Origin: Nonomuraea gerenzanensis
Lineage (GTDB): Bacteria > Actinomycetota > Actinomycetes > Streptosporangiales > Streptosporangiaceae
NCBI RefSeq assembly: GCF_020215645.1
Contig: NZ_CP084058.1
Coordinates: 6,820,001 to 6,884,000, forward strand
DNA: 64,000 nt
Direction: 5' to 3'
In this document: positions 1-7,153 of the stretch, piece after piece
Layout: the number at the start of each line of letters is the position of its first letter
Numbering within the stretch: the stretch's first letter is position 1
Translations under genes and position numbers: made by a program
Notes under the pieces: generated by a model
Told to the model about the DNA's origin: nothing
The model's input: the letters and a program-made list of their open reading frames with translations, nothing else
Database searches by the model: none

Positions 1-70
1 CCGAAGGACAGCGGGACGAGGCCGGAACGGCTCAGCGGGCCGGACACCGGGCCGATCCCCGCACATGCCG

Positions 71-102
71 GCGCCCACCTCCGGTGTGCCGGAGGTGGGC
101 GC
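71..102 (-). terminator. Hairpin terminator after the DoxX gene
   Basis: Perfect 14-bp inverted repeat, GCGCCCACCTCCGG and its complement, around a TGTG loop. It starts 14 bp past the stop of the DoxX gene on the minus strand. There is no U-tract, as is common for actinobacterial terminators. Bases 1-70 hold no gene I can support. Confidence 0.7.
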
Positions 103-115
103 GGGGCCGTTCACG

Positions 116-640
116 CTACTTCAGCCAGGCGTTGCGCTGGACGATGGGCAGGTTGCCGAGCCCGAGGGTACGTCCCGCGCCGGCCAGGGCCAGGCCGATG
201 AGGACGATCGAGTAGACGATGTGGTCGTCGATGACCGGGTTGTTGGCCAGGGGCAGCTCGGCGGCCCACATCAGGAGCAGCATCGCGGTGCCGGCGCCGG
301 CGGCGATCCGGGTGCCGAGGCCGAGGATCAGGGCGACGCCGACGCCGAGCAGGCCGGCCATGAACAGCCAGTCCACCCACGCCTGCCCGGCCAGGCCCGA
401 GAAGAAGCCGCCGAGCGCGTTCTCGCCGGTGCCCTTGAGGAAGCCGGTCGTCGGGCTGCCGCCGTTCAGCCAGGCGCGGTCGGCGGGGGTGGCGAAGCCC
501 CAGCCGAAGGTCTTGTCCAGAAACGCCCACAGGAAGATCCAGCCGATCGAGATCCGGGCGGCCGCCCAGACGTAGTCGACCGGACGGCGAGCTTGGGCGG
601 CACTCGTCTCCATGACGGGCCTGCTGATGGTGGCGGCCAT
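116..640 (-). CDS. DoxX-family membrane protein
   Basis: 174-residue integral membrane protein of the DoxX/thiosulfate:quinone oxidoreductase large-subunit type. Four hydrophobic segments are visible (about residues 27-46, 75-90, 93-118 and 135-155), with the conserved stretch RISIGWIFLWAFLDKTFGWG in the first. I chose the ATG at 640 because it follows AAAGGGGG; an upstream in-frame ATG at 691 lacks a ribosome site. DoxX proteins are quinone-linked or redox-associated membrane subunits, but the substrate here is unknown. A perfect DosR-like palindrome lies 98 bp upstream, and the surrounding genes encode universal stress proteins, so expression under hypoxia or dormancy is likely (inference). 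Confidence 0.85.
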   Translation of the reverse strand: MAATISRPVMETSAAQARRPVDYVWAAARISIGWIFLWAFLDKTFGWGFATPADRAWLNGGSPTTGFLKGTGENALGGFFSGLAGQAWVDWLFMAGLLGVGVALILGLGTRIAAGAGTAMLLLMWAAELPLANNPVIDDHIVYSIVLIGLALAGAGRTLGLGNLPIVQRNAWLK

Positions 641-737
641 GATGGCCCCCTTTCGAGGGGTGATTCGCCGTTTCTGTGTCATCACCAGCACACCGCTTGC
701 GCGGCTCGCGCAGCAGTGCCGGAGGGCCCCCGGCGCA

Positions 738-751
738 GGGACCTTCGTCCC
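738..751. promoter_or_regulatory. DosR/DevR-like palindrome upstream of DoxX
   Basis: GGGACCTTCGTCCC is a perfect GGGAC-N4-GTCCC palindrome, the core of the mycobacterial DosR box. It lies between the DoxX start (640) and the end of the next stress gene (759). Flanking GCA/TGC bases extend the symmetry. Confidence 0.6.
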
Positions 752-758
752 CTGCCGT

Positions 759-1595
759 TCAGGATTCGTGCTTGCGGGGCCGTACCACCGCGACCGGGCA
801 TGTCACGTGATGCAGGACGCCGTGGCCGACCGAGCCCAGGACCGCCGAGGCGAAGCCGCCTCGCCCGCGCGAGCCCACGACCACGAGGTCGGCTGTGGCG
901 CCGGCCCTGGCCAGCACGCCCACCGGGTGCCCGGACAACGTCTCGTGGGTGATGTCCACGTCCGGGTTCTTCTCGCACCACCGCGTCACGCTTTCCGCCA
1001 CCGCCTGGGACTCCTCCTGGTAGACCTCCGTCATGACGCTGTTCCAGGCGATCGGGTACGGCGAGAAGACCGGCGTCTGCCAGGCATGCAGCACGTGCAG
1101 GCGCGCACCGTGGGCCCGGGCGTGCTCGACGGCGTACTGCATGGCGCCCTCCGCGTGCTCGGAGTCGTCGTAACCGACGACCACTCGGCCGTGCCGGATA
1201 CCGTCAGGGCCTCGCACGATCACGACCGGTCCCGTGGCGTGCCCGGCCACGGCCAGGCTCACGGAGCCGGCCAGCATCCCGGCGAGCTCGCCGAGGTTCC
1301 GGCTGCCCAGGACCACGCTGTCGGCGGTCTCCGACTCGGCCAGCAGCCGATCGACCACGGTGCCCGCCAGCAGCTCCGTGGTCACCTGGATGCCGCCCGC
1401 CGTTTCGCCGGCCAGGTGGGCGGCGGAGGTCAGCGTGCTCGTGCAGCATCCCCGCACGTGCTGCCCCGGCCGCTGCTCGCGTACGTGCACGATGCGCAGG
1501 CCCAGGTGCCTGCGCTCGGCGTCCGCCGCCGCCCATGTCACCGCGGCCTTCGCCGCTGCCGACCCGTCCACTCCCACGACGATGTGTCCGGCCAT
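759..1595 (-). CDS. Tandem-domain universal stress protein (USP 1)
   Basis: 278-residue cytoplasmic protein of two UspA domains (about 1-138 and 142-278). Each opens with a VVG-D-S type strand (IVVGVDGSAAA; VVVGYDDSEHA) and closes with the ATP-binding glycine loop (GSRNLGELAGMLAGSVS; GSRGRGGFASAVLGSV) and a P-VVIV/CPVAVV strand. The ATG at 1595 follows GAAGGGAG. USPs of this architecture bind ATP and are typical of the DosR dormancy regulon in mycobacteria. Two palindromes sit 63-98 bp upstream of the start. Domain 1 carries a Cys-Cys pair not seen in the neighbouring copies. Confidence 0.9.
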   Translation of the reverse strand: MAGHIVVGVDGSAAAKAAVTWAAADAERRHLGLRIVHVREQRPGQHVRGCCTSTLTSAAHLAGETAGGIQVTTELLAGTVVDRLLAESETADSVVLGSRNLGELAGMLAGSVSLAVAGHATGPVVIVRGPDGIRHGRVVVGYDDSEHAEGAMQYAVEHARAHGARLHVLHAWQTPVFSPYPIAWNSVMTEVYQEESQAVAESVTRWCEKNPDVDITHETLSGHPVGVLARAGATADLVVVGSRGRGGFASAVLGSVGHGVLHHVTCPVAVVRPRKHES

Positions 1596-1657
1596 CTGCC
1601 GCTCCCTTCGCTCGGATCCGTCACCTCCAAGGTCGCCGTGCGGAGAGATCCGCGCCC

Positions 1658-1693
1658 GGGGACGAAGTCCCGAAGGAGAGGGCCGTTGGTCCC
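1658..1693. promoter_or_regulatory. Two DosR-like boxes upstream of USP 1
   Basis: GGGGACGAAGTCCC (1658-1671) and GGGCCGTTGGTCCC (1680-1693) both have GGG-C and GTCCC half-sites. The centre-to-centre spacing of 22 bp, two helical turns, suits cooperative binding of a DosR-type dimer. Confidence 0.55.
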
Positions 1694-1740
1694 GCACCGG
1701 CCGCTTCCCCGGCGGCGGGGTCGCCCAGAAGCGCGTCGGG

Positions 1741-2577
1741 TCAGTGCACCACGGCGACGGGACAGGGCGCGTGGTGCACCATGGCCTGGCTGACGGAGCC
1801 GAGGAGCAGCCCGCGAACCTCGCCCAGGCCCCGCGCCCCGACCACCAGCAGGCGGGCCTTGCGCGCCGCTTCGAGCAGCGCGTGGCGCGCGGGCTCGTCC
1901 ACGAGCTCGACACTCGCCTGGAGGCCCGGATGAACGCGCTGCCGGGCGATCAGCTCGTCCCACGCGAGCCCCTCGGTCTGGATGCGCAGCTCCAGCGTGT
2001 CCGCTTCCCTGTCTCGCTCGCGGTGCGCGATCACGGCGTGGACCGGGCAGCCCAGCCGGTGCGCCTGCGTGGCGGCGAAGCCCAGCGCGGCCCTCGACGC
2101 CGGGGAGCCGTCGAAGCCGACCAGCACCTCGCGAGCGCCGCGCTCCTCCGGGTCGCCGCCCATGACGATCACCGGGCAGCGGGCGCGGCCGGCGACGTGG
2201 CCGCTCACGGAGCCCACCGTCAGCCCCCGGAGCTCACCGTAACCGCGGCTGCCCACCACGATCAGCTCGGCGTCGGCGGACAGGTCGGTCAGGAGCCCGG
2301 ACGGTGAGCCGCGGTCGGTCAGTGTGTTGACCGGCACGCCGGGATGGTGCCGTCCGGCCCAGGCGGCCGCGGCCTTGACCAGCCGCTGGGCGGGGCGGCG
2401 CACGAGTTCGAGCGGCACCAGCTCACCGGGCCACTCGTGGTGGGGCCAATCCCAGGCGTGGCACACCGTCAGCGGCACCTCTCTGCCTGCGGCTTCGGCG
2501 GCGCCCCATCGCAGGGCCTGCCCTGCCTGCGCGGAACCGTCGTAGCCCACCACCACGCCGAGCTCGTCCCTGTCCAT
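1741..2577 (-). CDS. Tandem-domain universal stress protein (USP 2)
   Basis: 278-residue protein with two UspA domains. Domain starts VVVGYDGSAQAG and VLVGFDGSPAS; ATP loops VVGSRGYGELRGLTVGSVS and VVGARGLGEVRGLLLGSVS; each domain ends CPVIV or CPVAVV. The start ATG at 2577 is the first in frame. It is divergent from the CBS-BON gene (start 2805), and the 227-bp shared region holds two DosR-like boxes, so the two genes are probably co-regulated. Likely role: ATP-binding stress or dormancy protein. Confidence 0.9.
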   Translation of the reverse strand: MDRDELGVVVGYDGSAQAGQALRWGAAEAAGREVPLTVCHAWDWPHHEWPGELVPLELVRRPAQRLVKAAAAWAGRHHPGVPVNTLTDRGSPSGLLTDLSADAELIVVGSRGYGELRGLTVGSVSGHVAGRARCPVIVMGGDPEERGAREVLVGFDGSPASRAALGFAATQAHRLGCPVHAVIAHRERDREADTLELRIQTEGLAWDELIARQRVHPGLQASVELVDEPARHALLEAARKARLLVVGARGLGEVRGLLLGSVSQAMVHHAPCPVAVVH

Positions 2578-2658
2578 CGCCGCCTCCGTCCGTCGGGGTC
2601 CGCTTTCACGCTCCCGCAGGCAGAACCCGCCGCTCAGAGGCCTCCCTCCTGTGCTGAA

Positions 2659-2750
2659 GGGACTTTGGTCCTCATCGCGTCCAGGCGCTGGCGGCGCCGG
2701 CCCCGACGTTCGGCACTTCCGAAGGGCACCGGGTGAAGGGCTTCCGTCCC
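2659..2750. promoter_or_regulatory. DosR-like boxes in a divergent promoter
   Basis: GGGACTTTGGTCCT at 2659-2672 fits GGGAC-N4-GTCCC with one mismatch. A second, looser site GGGCTTCCGTCCC at 2738-2750 has a 3-base spacer. They lie between USP 2 (start 2577, minus) and the CBS-BON gene (start 2805, plus). Confidence 0.5.
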
Positions 2751-2804
2751 TACGACGGCGCCGCCCCGAGGCGGTGCGATGGGAACGGATCGAAAGGAGG
2801 GTCC

Positions 2805-3521
2805 ATGATGCGGACCACGGTGAAGGACGTCATGACCACCCGCGTGGCCTCCGTCGAGGCGGGCACCCCGTTCAAGGACGTGGCCGAAACCCTGGTGGAG
2901 CACGGCATCAGCGCCGTGCCCGTGGTGGACGGCGAGCAGCGGGTCCTCGGTGTGGTGTCCGAGGGTGACCTCATGTGCAAGGAGGAGTTCCGGGAGCTGT
3001 ACTGCGGCGAGAGCTACCGGCCACCGCTGCGCGCCCGGCTGCGCCGGCGCATGGCGGGCCAGGCCGGCAACGGCGAAGAGAAGGCCGGCGGCCACACCGC
3101 GGCGGACCTGATGACCGCGCCCGCGGTCACCGTCCCCGCGTCCGCGTCGATCTCCAGGGCCGCCCGCATCATGGACGAGTGCGGTGTCAAGCGGCTGGTC
3201 GTGGTGGACGCCGAGGGCCGCCTGCGAGGCATCGTCAGCAGGCGTGACCTGCTGCGGATGTACCTGCGCGACGACGACGAGACCAGGCGGCGCGTCGTCG
3301 AGGGCATCTCGCCGGAGGCCCGGTGGAACGACCGCGACGGCATCCTGGTGGAGGTCCGCAACGGCATCGTCACGCTGTCCGGGCATACGCGCAAGCGCAG
3401 CGACGCCGACGCCGCCCTGCGATCCGCGCTCCGGATGGAGGGGGTCGTGGACGTCCAGCAGACCTTCACCTGGCGCGAGAACGATCTCCTGGAGGTTCCC
3501 GTCGCGTGGGACCGCCCGTGA
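2805..3521 (+). CDS. CBS-pair plus BON domain protein
   Basis: 238 residues: CBS 1 (about 5-58, VKDVMTTRVASVEAG opening), CBS 2 (about 98-154, ADLMTAPAVTVPASA) and a BON domain (about 160-225, with VRNGIVTLSGHT). CBS pairs bind adenine nucleotides. BON usually mediates phospholipid or protein contact. There is no signal peptide. The start ATG (2805, or 2808 in tandem) follows GAAAGGAGGG. Proteins of this type occur in DosR-like regulons next to USPs, and a DosR-like box lies upstream here too. Likely an energy-charge sensor for dormancy; the partner is unknown. Confidence 0.85.
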   Translation: MMRTTVKDVMTTRVASVEAGTPFKDVAETLVEHGISAVPVVDGEQRVLGVVSEGDLMCKEEFRELYCGESYRPPLRARLRRRMAGQAGNGEEKAGGHTAADLMTAPAVTVPASASISRAARIMDECGVKRLVVVDAEGRLRGIVSRRDLLRMYLRDDDETRRRVVEGISPEARWNDRDGILVEVRNGIVTLSGHTRKRSDADAALRSALRMEGVVDVQQTFTWRENDLLEVPVAWDRP

Positions 3522-3740
3522 ACGTGCCCGGTTCCGGCAGCACCGCACGACCTCCGACTCCAGCTCCCGGCGACATCGACGAGCTGAGCTGGAAGCACGA
3601 CGACACGAGCTGGGACACGTGAGGAAACGGAGGCCCCGGCGCCGCCGTCGCGTCGCGGGGACCGGGTCGGCGCCGGCCCAGCCGGCTCCCGGTCGTTCCC
3701 CGGCCGGGCGAGCACGTCGTGCTCTGAACGTCCACCTCTG

Positions 3741-4634
3741 TCAGGCGACGGTGACGCCGGCGCCCTGCTCATCCGCGTGCCGCCGCGCGTCGCCGCGGAC
3801 CACCGCGACGGGGCCCCGCGCGTGGTGCAGGACCCCTCTGCTGACCGACCCGAGCAGCAGCGAGCCGAGCGCGCCCCGGCCGTGGGAGCCGACGACCACC
3901 AGATCGCACGCGGTGCCGGTGAGGGCGTCCACCGGGTGCGCGTTCTGGACGTCCTCCACCAGCTTCACCCCGGGATGCCTGGCCTCCCATGGTGCGATCC
4001 GGCGGCGGAGCATCTCGTGCAAGGTGGTGTGGATCTCGTCCGCGTCGAAGAAGATCTCGGGCGCGAAGGCGTGCACCGGCACCTGCCAGGCATGGATGAG
4101 ACGCAAGGTGGCGCCTCGCAGGCCGGCCTGCTCGAAGGCGTAGGCGAGCGCCGGTTCGCAGCTGTCGGAGTCGTCGATGCCGACCGCGATCTCGCCGATG
4201 CGCTCGCGGGGGCCGTCCCGCACCACGACCACCGGGCAGGGCGCCTGCCCTGCCACCTTCATGGTGACCGATCCGAGCAGCGCTCTGGTGAAGCCGCCCA
4301 GCCCCCGGTCGCCGATGACGAGCTCGTCCGCCTGCCGCGCCTGCTCCTGGAGAACGACCGCGGGCGCCCCCTCGACGACCTCGCTCGCCACCCGCACCGT
4401 GGGCTGCCGGGAACGCGCGACCGCCTCGGCTGCCTCCAGCACCTGCTCCGCCGCACGCGACAGGACATCCTCAGGGCCGGCCACGGCGACTCCGGCGATG
4501 GCGTACGGATACCGGTCCAGCGCGTGCACGATCCGGAGCTCGGCGTCCTTCCGCAACGCGTCGCCGGCCGCCCACTCGACCGCGGCGGTGGCAGGAGCCG
4601 AGCCGTCGACGCCCACGATGACGACACCGCTCAT
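3741..4634 (-). CDS. Tandem-domain universal stress protein (USP 3)
   Basis: 297-residue protein with two UspA domains: VIVGVDGSAPAT with VIGDRGLGGFTRALLGSV, and IAVGIDDSDSCEP with VVGSHGRGALGSLLLGSV. In domain 1 the usual VVGS before the glycine loop reads VIGD. A short charged tail follows. The ATG at 4634 is preceded by GGAGGAGGGG. Unlike the other USPs I find no DosR-like palindrome in the 190 bp upstream, so it may be regulated differently or depend on a weaker site. Confidence 0.88.
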   Translation of the reverse strand: MSGVVIVGVDGSAPATAAVEWAAGDALRKDAELRIVHALDRYPYAIAGVAVAGPEDVLSRAAEQVLEAAEAVARSRQPTVRVASEVVEGAPAVVLQEQARQADELVIGDRGLGGFTRALLGSVTMKVAGQAPCPVVVVRDGPRERIGEIAVGIDDSDSCEPALAYAFEQAGLRGATLRLIHAWQVPVHAFAPEIFFDADEIHTTLHEMLRRRIAPWEARHPGVKLVEDVQNAHPVDALTGTACDLVVVGSHGRGALGSLLLGSVSRGVLHHARGPVAVVRGDARRHADEQGAGVTVA

Positions 4635-4825
4635 GGCAATCCCCTCCTCCCCGAGGCTTCACCCGCGGCTCTCCCCGGCAAACCCCGGATCAGGCATACC
4701 TGCCATGGCCAGGTCTTTGCACTCATCCCGCCATCGGGCCTGCGCACCTGAGGTCGACGCCCGCCGCACGCTCTCGTAGTACTCCAGCATCGGCGGCACG
4801 GCCGACCGCCTGCACCTGTGCATGA

Positions 4826-5092
4826 TCACGATTCCGTCCGTCCGTCAGGCGTGGAGGCCCGGGGTACGCCCGCCGCCATGGCGCGAGCCGTTCCGCCAGA
4901 GCCTGTTCCGTCAGGGGCAGGTTCCGGGCGGGGCGCCGAGGCCGCGGTGAACGGGTGCTCCCCGGCCCAGGGCTCGCGTACGTGCACGATGCGCAGTGCG
5001 CGCCCGCGTCGGGCGGCGTCGTCGGCCGCCCGATCGAGCGCCGCGTCCGCTGCTCGCGATCCGTCGATCCCGACCACGATCCGCTGGTCCAT
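4826..5092 (-). pseudogene. Truncated universal stress protein remnant
   Basis: An 88-codon frame opening with a convincing UspA N-terminus (MDQRIVVGIDGSRAADAAL, then LRIVHVREPW to about residue 48), after which similarity stops and a low-complexity tail follows. The ATP-binding loop is missing. Its ATG shares a base with the stop of the upstream permease fragment (TGATG). This is the third of three consecutive truncated genes, so I call it a decay relic rather than a functional small USP. Confidence 0.7.
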
Positions 5093-5346
5093 CACCGGTC
5101 TCCCTTCCGGGCGTCGGCGTACGGGCCGCCGGTCCCGGGGTAGGCGCGGCCCAGCCGGGCGAAGACCAGGGCGAGCAGCAGCGCGCCGGTGGCGGTGAGC
5201 ACCCAGGCCACGGTGCTGGCGCTGCCGCACGCCGCGAGCGACGCGGGCAGCAGGAACACCCCTGCGCCGATCACGTTGCCGACGACCAGCGCGGTCGCCG
5301 TCCACGGGCCGAGCATGCGGCGGCGTGGCAGTGCCGTCACGGACAT
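5092..5346 (-). pseudogene. Truncated amino-acid permease (APC superfamily)
   Basis: 84 codons matching only the N-terminus of APC/AdiC-like antiporters: two membrane segments (about 13-33 and 42-62) with the substrate-binding signature GNVIGAGVFLLPASLA and the later GRAYPGTGGPYADAR. Full family members have about 430-480 residues and 12 helices. The frame stops right after GGPYADARKGDR. The ATG at 5346 has a good site (GAGAGGGGGATC). It overlaps the stop of the kinase fragment and runs into the USP fragment. A functional role is doubtful. Confidence 0.75.
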
Positions 5347-5957
5347 GATGATCCCCCTCTCGTTTCGGTCACCACCAGCACATCGGCCAGCAGGTCGCCA
5401 TGCCCGCCCACGATCCGGCCCGCCGCACTCCTGGCCTCGAACAGGGGGCCGCGACCGTCGAGGAAACGCAGGGCCAGGCGTTCGAGCCCGTCCAGCACGG
5501 GGCGCTCGATCGGCGGCGAGGGCAGGCCGCGTACCTGGTCGAAGCTGTCGGTCCACCGGCTGCGCAGCGCCTTCACGCCGCCCTCGCGGTCGATCCCGGG
5601 GCCGTGCGGGCTCGCCGCGTGCAGCCGGGCGACGGCCCGGGCGATCGCCCGCAGGTGCTCGTCCACGGGCACGCCGGCGCGCACCATCGTGGCCAGGCGC
5701 CGCTCCTCGGGCATGCGCCGCATGACGACTGGATGCTCGCACGCCTGGCCGTCGGGGCCCAGCACGTCGGCCACCCCCTCGTACACGTCGGGGGCCAGCC
5801 TGCGGTTCAGCTCCACCTCACGGCGGCAGGCGGCCAGCCGGGCGCGCACCGTGGTGCAGTTCAGGAAGCCGAGGTGTACCGGCTTCTTCAGCTTGTACGC
5901 ACGCTCGCCGGACAGGACGACCATGGCGGCGTGCGTCTGCTCGACCATGATGGACAT
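5337..5957 (-). pseudogene. Truncated APH-like kinase (COG2187 type)
   Basis: 206 codons corresponding to the N-terminal part of the bifunctional aminoglycoside-phosphotransferase-like/P-loop proteins (normally about 500 residues). Visible: a kinase lysine region (AYKLKKPVHLGFLN), VVMRRMPEERRLATM, and the start of the catalytic loop GGHGDLLAD. After that it departs from the family (VLVVTETRGGSSCP) and stops, losing the Brenner-type loop end and the whole C-terminal kinase. The start at 5957 lies 16 bp after USP 4. In complete clusters this gene type often accompanies USPs. Confidence 0.75.
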
Positions 5958-5973
5958 GGCGTCACCTTCATCT

Positions 5974-6825
5974 TCAGCTCCGGCCCGCCGCGGCGGCGGG
6001 AACCACCCACAGCGGGCAGGGCGTGCGGTGCAGCAGCTCCTGGCTGATCGACCCGAGCCCCATCCCGGCGAACGCGCCGTGCCCGTGCGATCCCACCATG
6101 AGCAGGTCGGCGCCGGTGGCGGCCTGCCGCAGCACCTCGGCGGGGTGACCGTGCACGACCTCGGCCACCACGGGCACCTCGGGATACGGCTCGCCATGCC
6201 CGGCGAGCGCCTCCTTCAACAGGATCAGCGCCCCGTCCTCCCTGCCGGGATCGGCCGGCTCGAATCCGTCCGGGCGGGGCCAGGCCCAGGCGTGGACGGC
6301 GCGCAGCGTGGCGCCCCGCCGCCCGGCCTCGGCGAAGGCCGCCGCCAGCACGAGCCGGGAGCGGTACGAGCCGTCCACCCCCACCACGATCTCGCCGCGT
6401 GGCGGCGACGGCAGCGCACCCACCACGACCGTGTCGCAGGCGGCGCGGCCGACGACGCCGTGCGCCACCGAGCCGACGAGCAGCCCGCGCACCCCGCCGA
6501 TCCCATGACTGCCGACAACCAGCAGCTCGGCGTCCTGCGACGCCCTGACCAGCGCGGTACGCGGATCGCCGGGCAGCAGCGCGACCGTCACCTTGACGTC
6601 CCGGCCCTCACGGCGGGCCCGTTCCTCGCCCGCGTCGAGCAGCTCCCGACCGCCCCGGCGCATCCAGGCGGCCACCTCGGCGTACCGGCCGTCGTCACGT
6701 TCGCAGACCCATCGCGGCAGGGCGTGCACCACGCTCAGCTCCGTCTGCCGGATCGCCGCCTCCCGAGCGGCCCAGCCGACCGCCTCCAGCCCGGCCCGTG
6801 ACCCGTCGACCCCCACGATGATCAT
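5974..6825 (-). CDS. Tandem-domain universal stress protein (USP 4)
   Basis: 283-residue protein with two UspA domains: MIIVGVDGSRAGLE with VVGSHGIGGVRGLLVGSV, and IVVGVDGSYRSR with MVGSHGHGAFAGMGLGSI. The start is placed at the ATG at 6825 (preceded by GGAGGAGGGCGAGG); upstream in-frame ATGs give a non-homologous arginine-rich extension. A DosR-like box lies 81 bp upstream of the start. It is the first gene of a minus-strand unit that continues into the truncated kinase, permease and USP fragments. Confidence 0.9.
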   Translation of the reverse strand: MIIVGVDGSRAGLEAVGWAAREAAIRQTELSVVHALPRWVCERDDGRYAEVAAWMRRGGRELLDAGEERARREGRDVKVTVALLPGDPRTALVRASQDAELLVVGSHGIGGVRGLLVGSVAHGVVGRAACDTVVVGALPSPPRGEIVVGVDGSYRSRLVLAAAFAEAGRRGATLRAVHAWAWPRPDGFEPADPGREDGALILLKEALAGHGEPYPEVPVVAEVVHGHPAEVLRQAATGADLLMVGSHGHGAFAGMGLGSISQELLHRTPCPLWVVPAAAAGRS

Positions 6826-6905
6826 CGTCCTCGCCCTCCTCCGCCCTCTCTCGCAGCACGCCTCCGGAGCGAGACCGGCACCACCATCGAAGGTCCCCGT
6901 ACCGC

Positions 6906-6919
6906 ATGACCTTCGGCCC
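6906..6919. promoter_or_regulatory. DosR-like box upstream of USP 4
   Basis: ATGACCTTCGGCCC (plus strand) equals GGGCCGAAGGTCAT on the minus strand. It keeps the GGG-C/GTC half-sites and 4-bp spacer, with two mismatches to the palindrome at 738-751. It is 81 bp upstream of the USP 4 start. Confidence 0.45.
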
Positions 6920-7010
6920 GATCCTGCGCGGCTGGAGCGAGGACAGACATCCCCGAACTGGGGCGACATTCGCCGGATCATCGTCGTCTGAGATTCGCAC
7001 TGTCATCGCA

Positions 7011-7059
7011 TTGACGGGCCACGCTCGCAAGGTTACGGTCAGGACCGTTATTGCGAGCG
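7011..7059 (+). promoter_or_regulatory. Sigma70-type promoter overlapped by a nested palindrome
   Basis: TTGACG (7011-7016), a 17-bp spacer and TACGGT (7034-7039) make a good housekeeping promoter. Over the -10 lies a nested inverted repeat: outer arms CGCTCGCAA (7022-7030) and TTGCGAGCG (7051-7059), inner arms ACGGTC (7035-7040) and GACCGT (7043-7048). The position implies repression by a dimeric regulator that is not identified here. It precedes the tiny ORF and the secreted propeller gene. Confidence 0.6.
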
Positions 7060-7078
7060 CCATCAAGGAGGCGGTGTC

Positions 7079-7153
7079 GTGCACACCTCTGCGAACGGTC
7101 CCTCATCGGCGGCGAAGCGGCAGCGCCCCCAGGTGGAAGGCGGGGACGCGTGA
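7079..7153 (+). CDS. 24-residue leader-like peptide
   Basis: GTG start with an excellent site (AAGGAGG, 7-bp spacing) encoding 24 residues (MHTSANGPSSAAKRQRPQVE then GGDA). The stop codon overlaps the GTG start of the next gene (GTGA), the hallmark of translational coupling. There is no similarity I recognise, no signal peptide and no stalling motif. It could be a coupling peptide that delivers ribosomes to the downstream gene; it could also be a chance frame. Confidence 0.4.
   Translation: MHTSANGPSSAAKRQRPQVEGGDA

Noticed and set aside
1..70. End of a gene at the window edge
   Set aside because: Short frames are open in both directions, but nothing in 70 bases supports a specific product.
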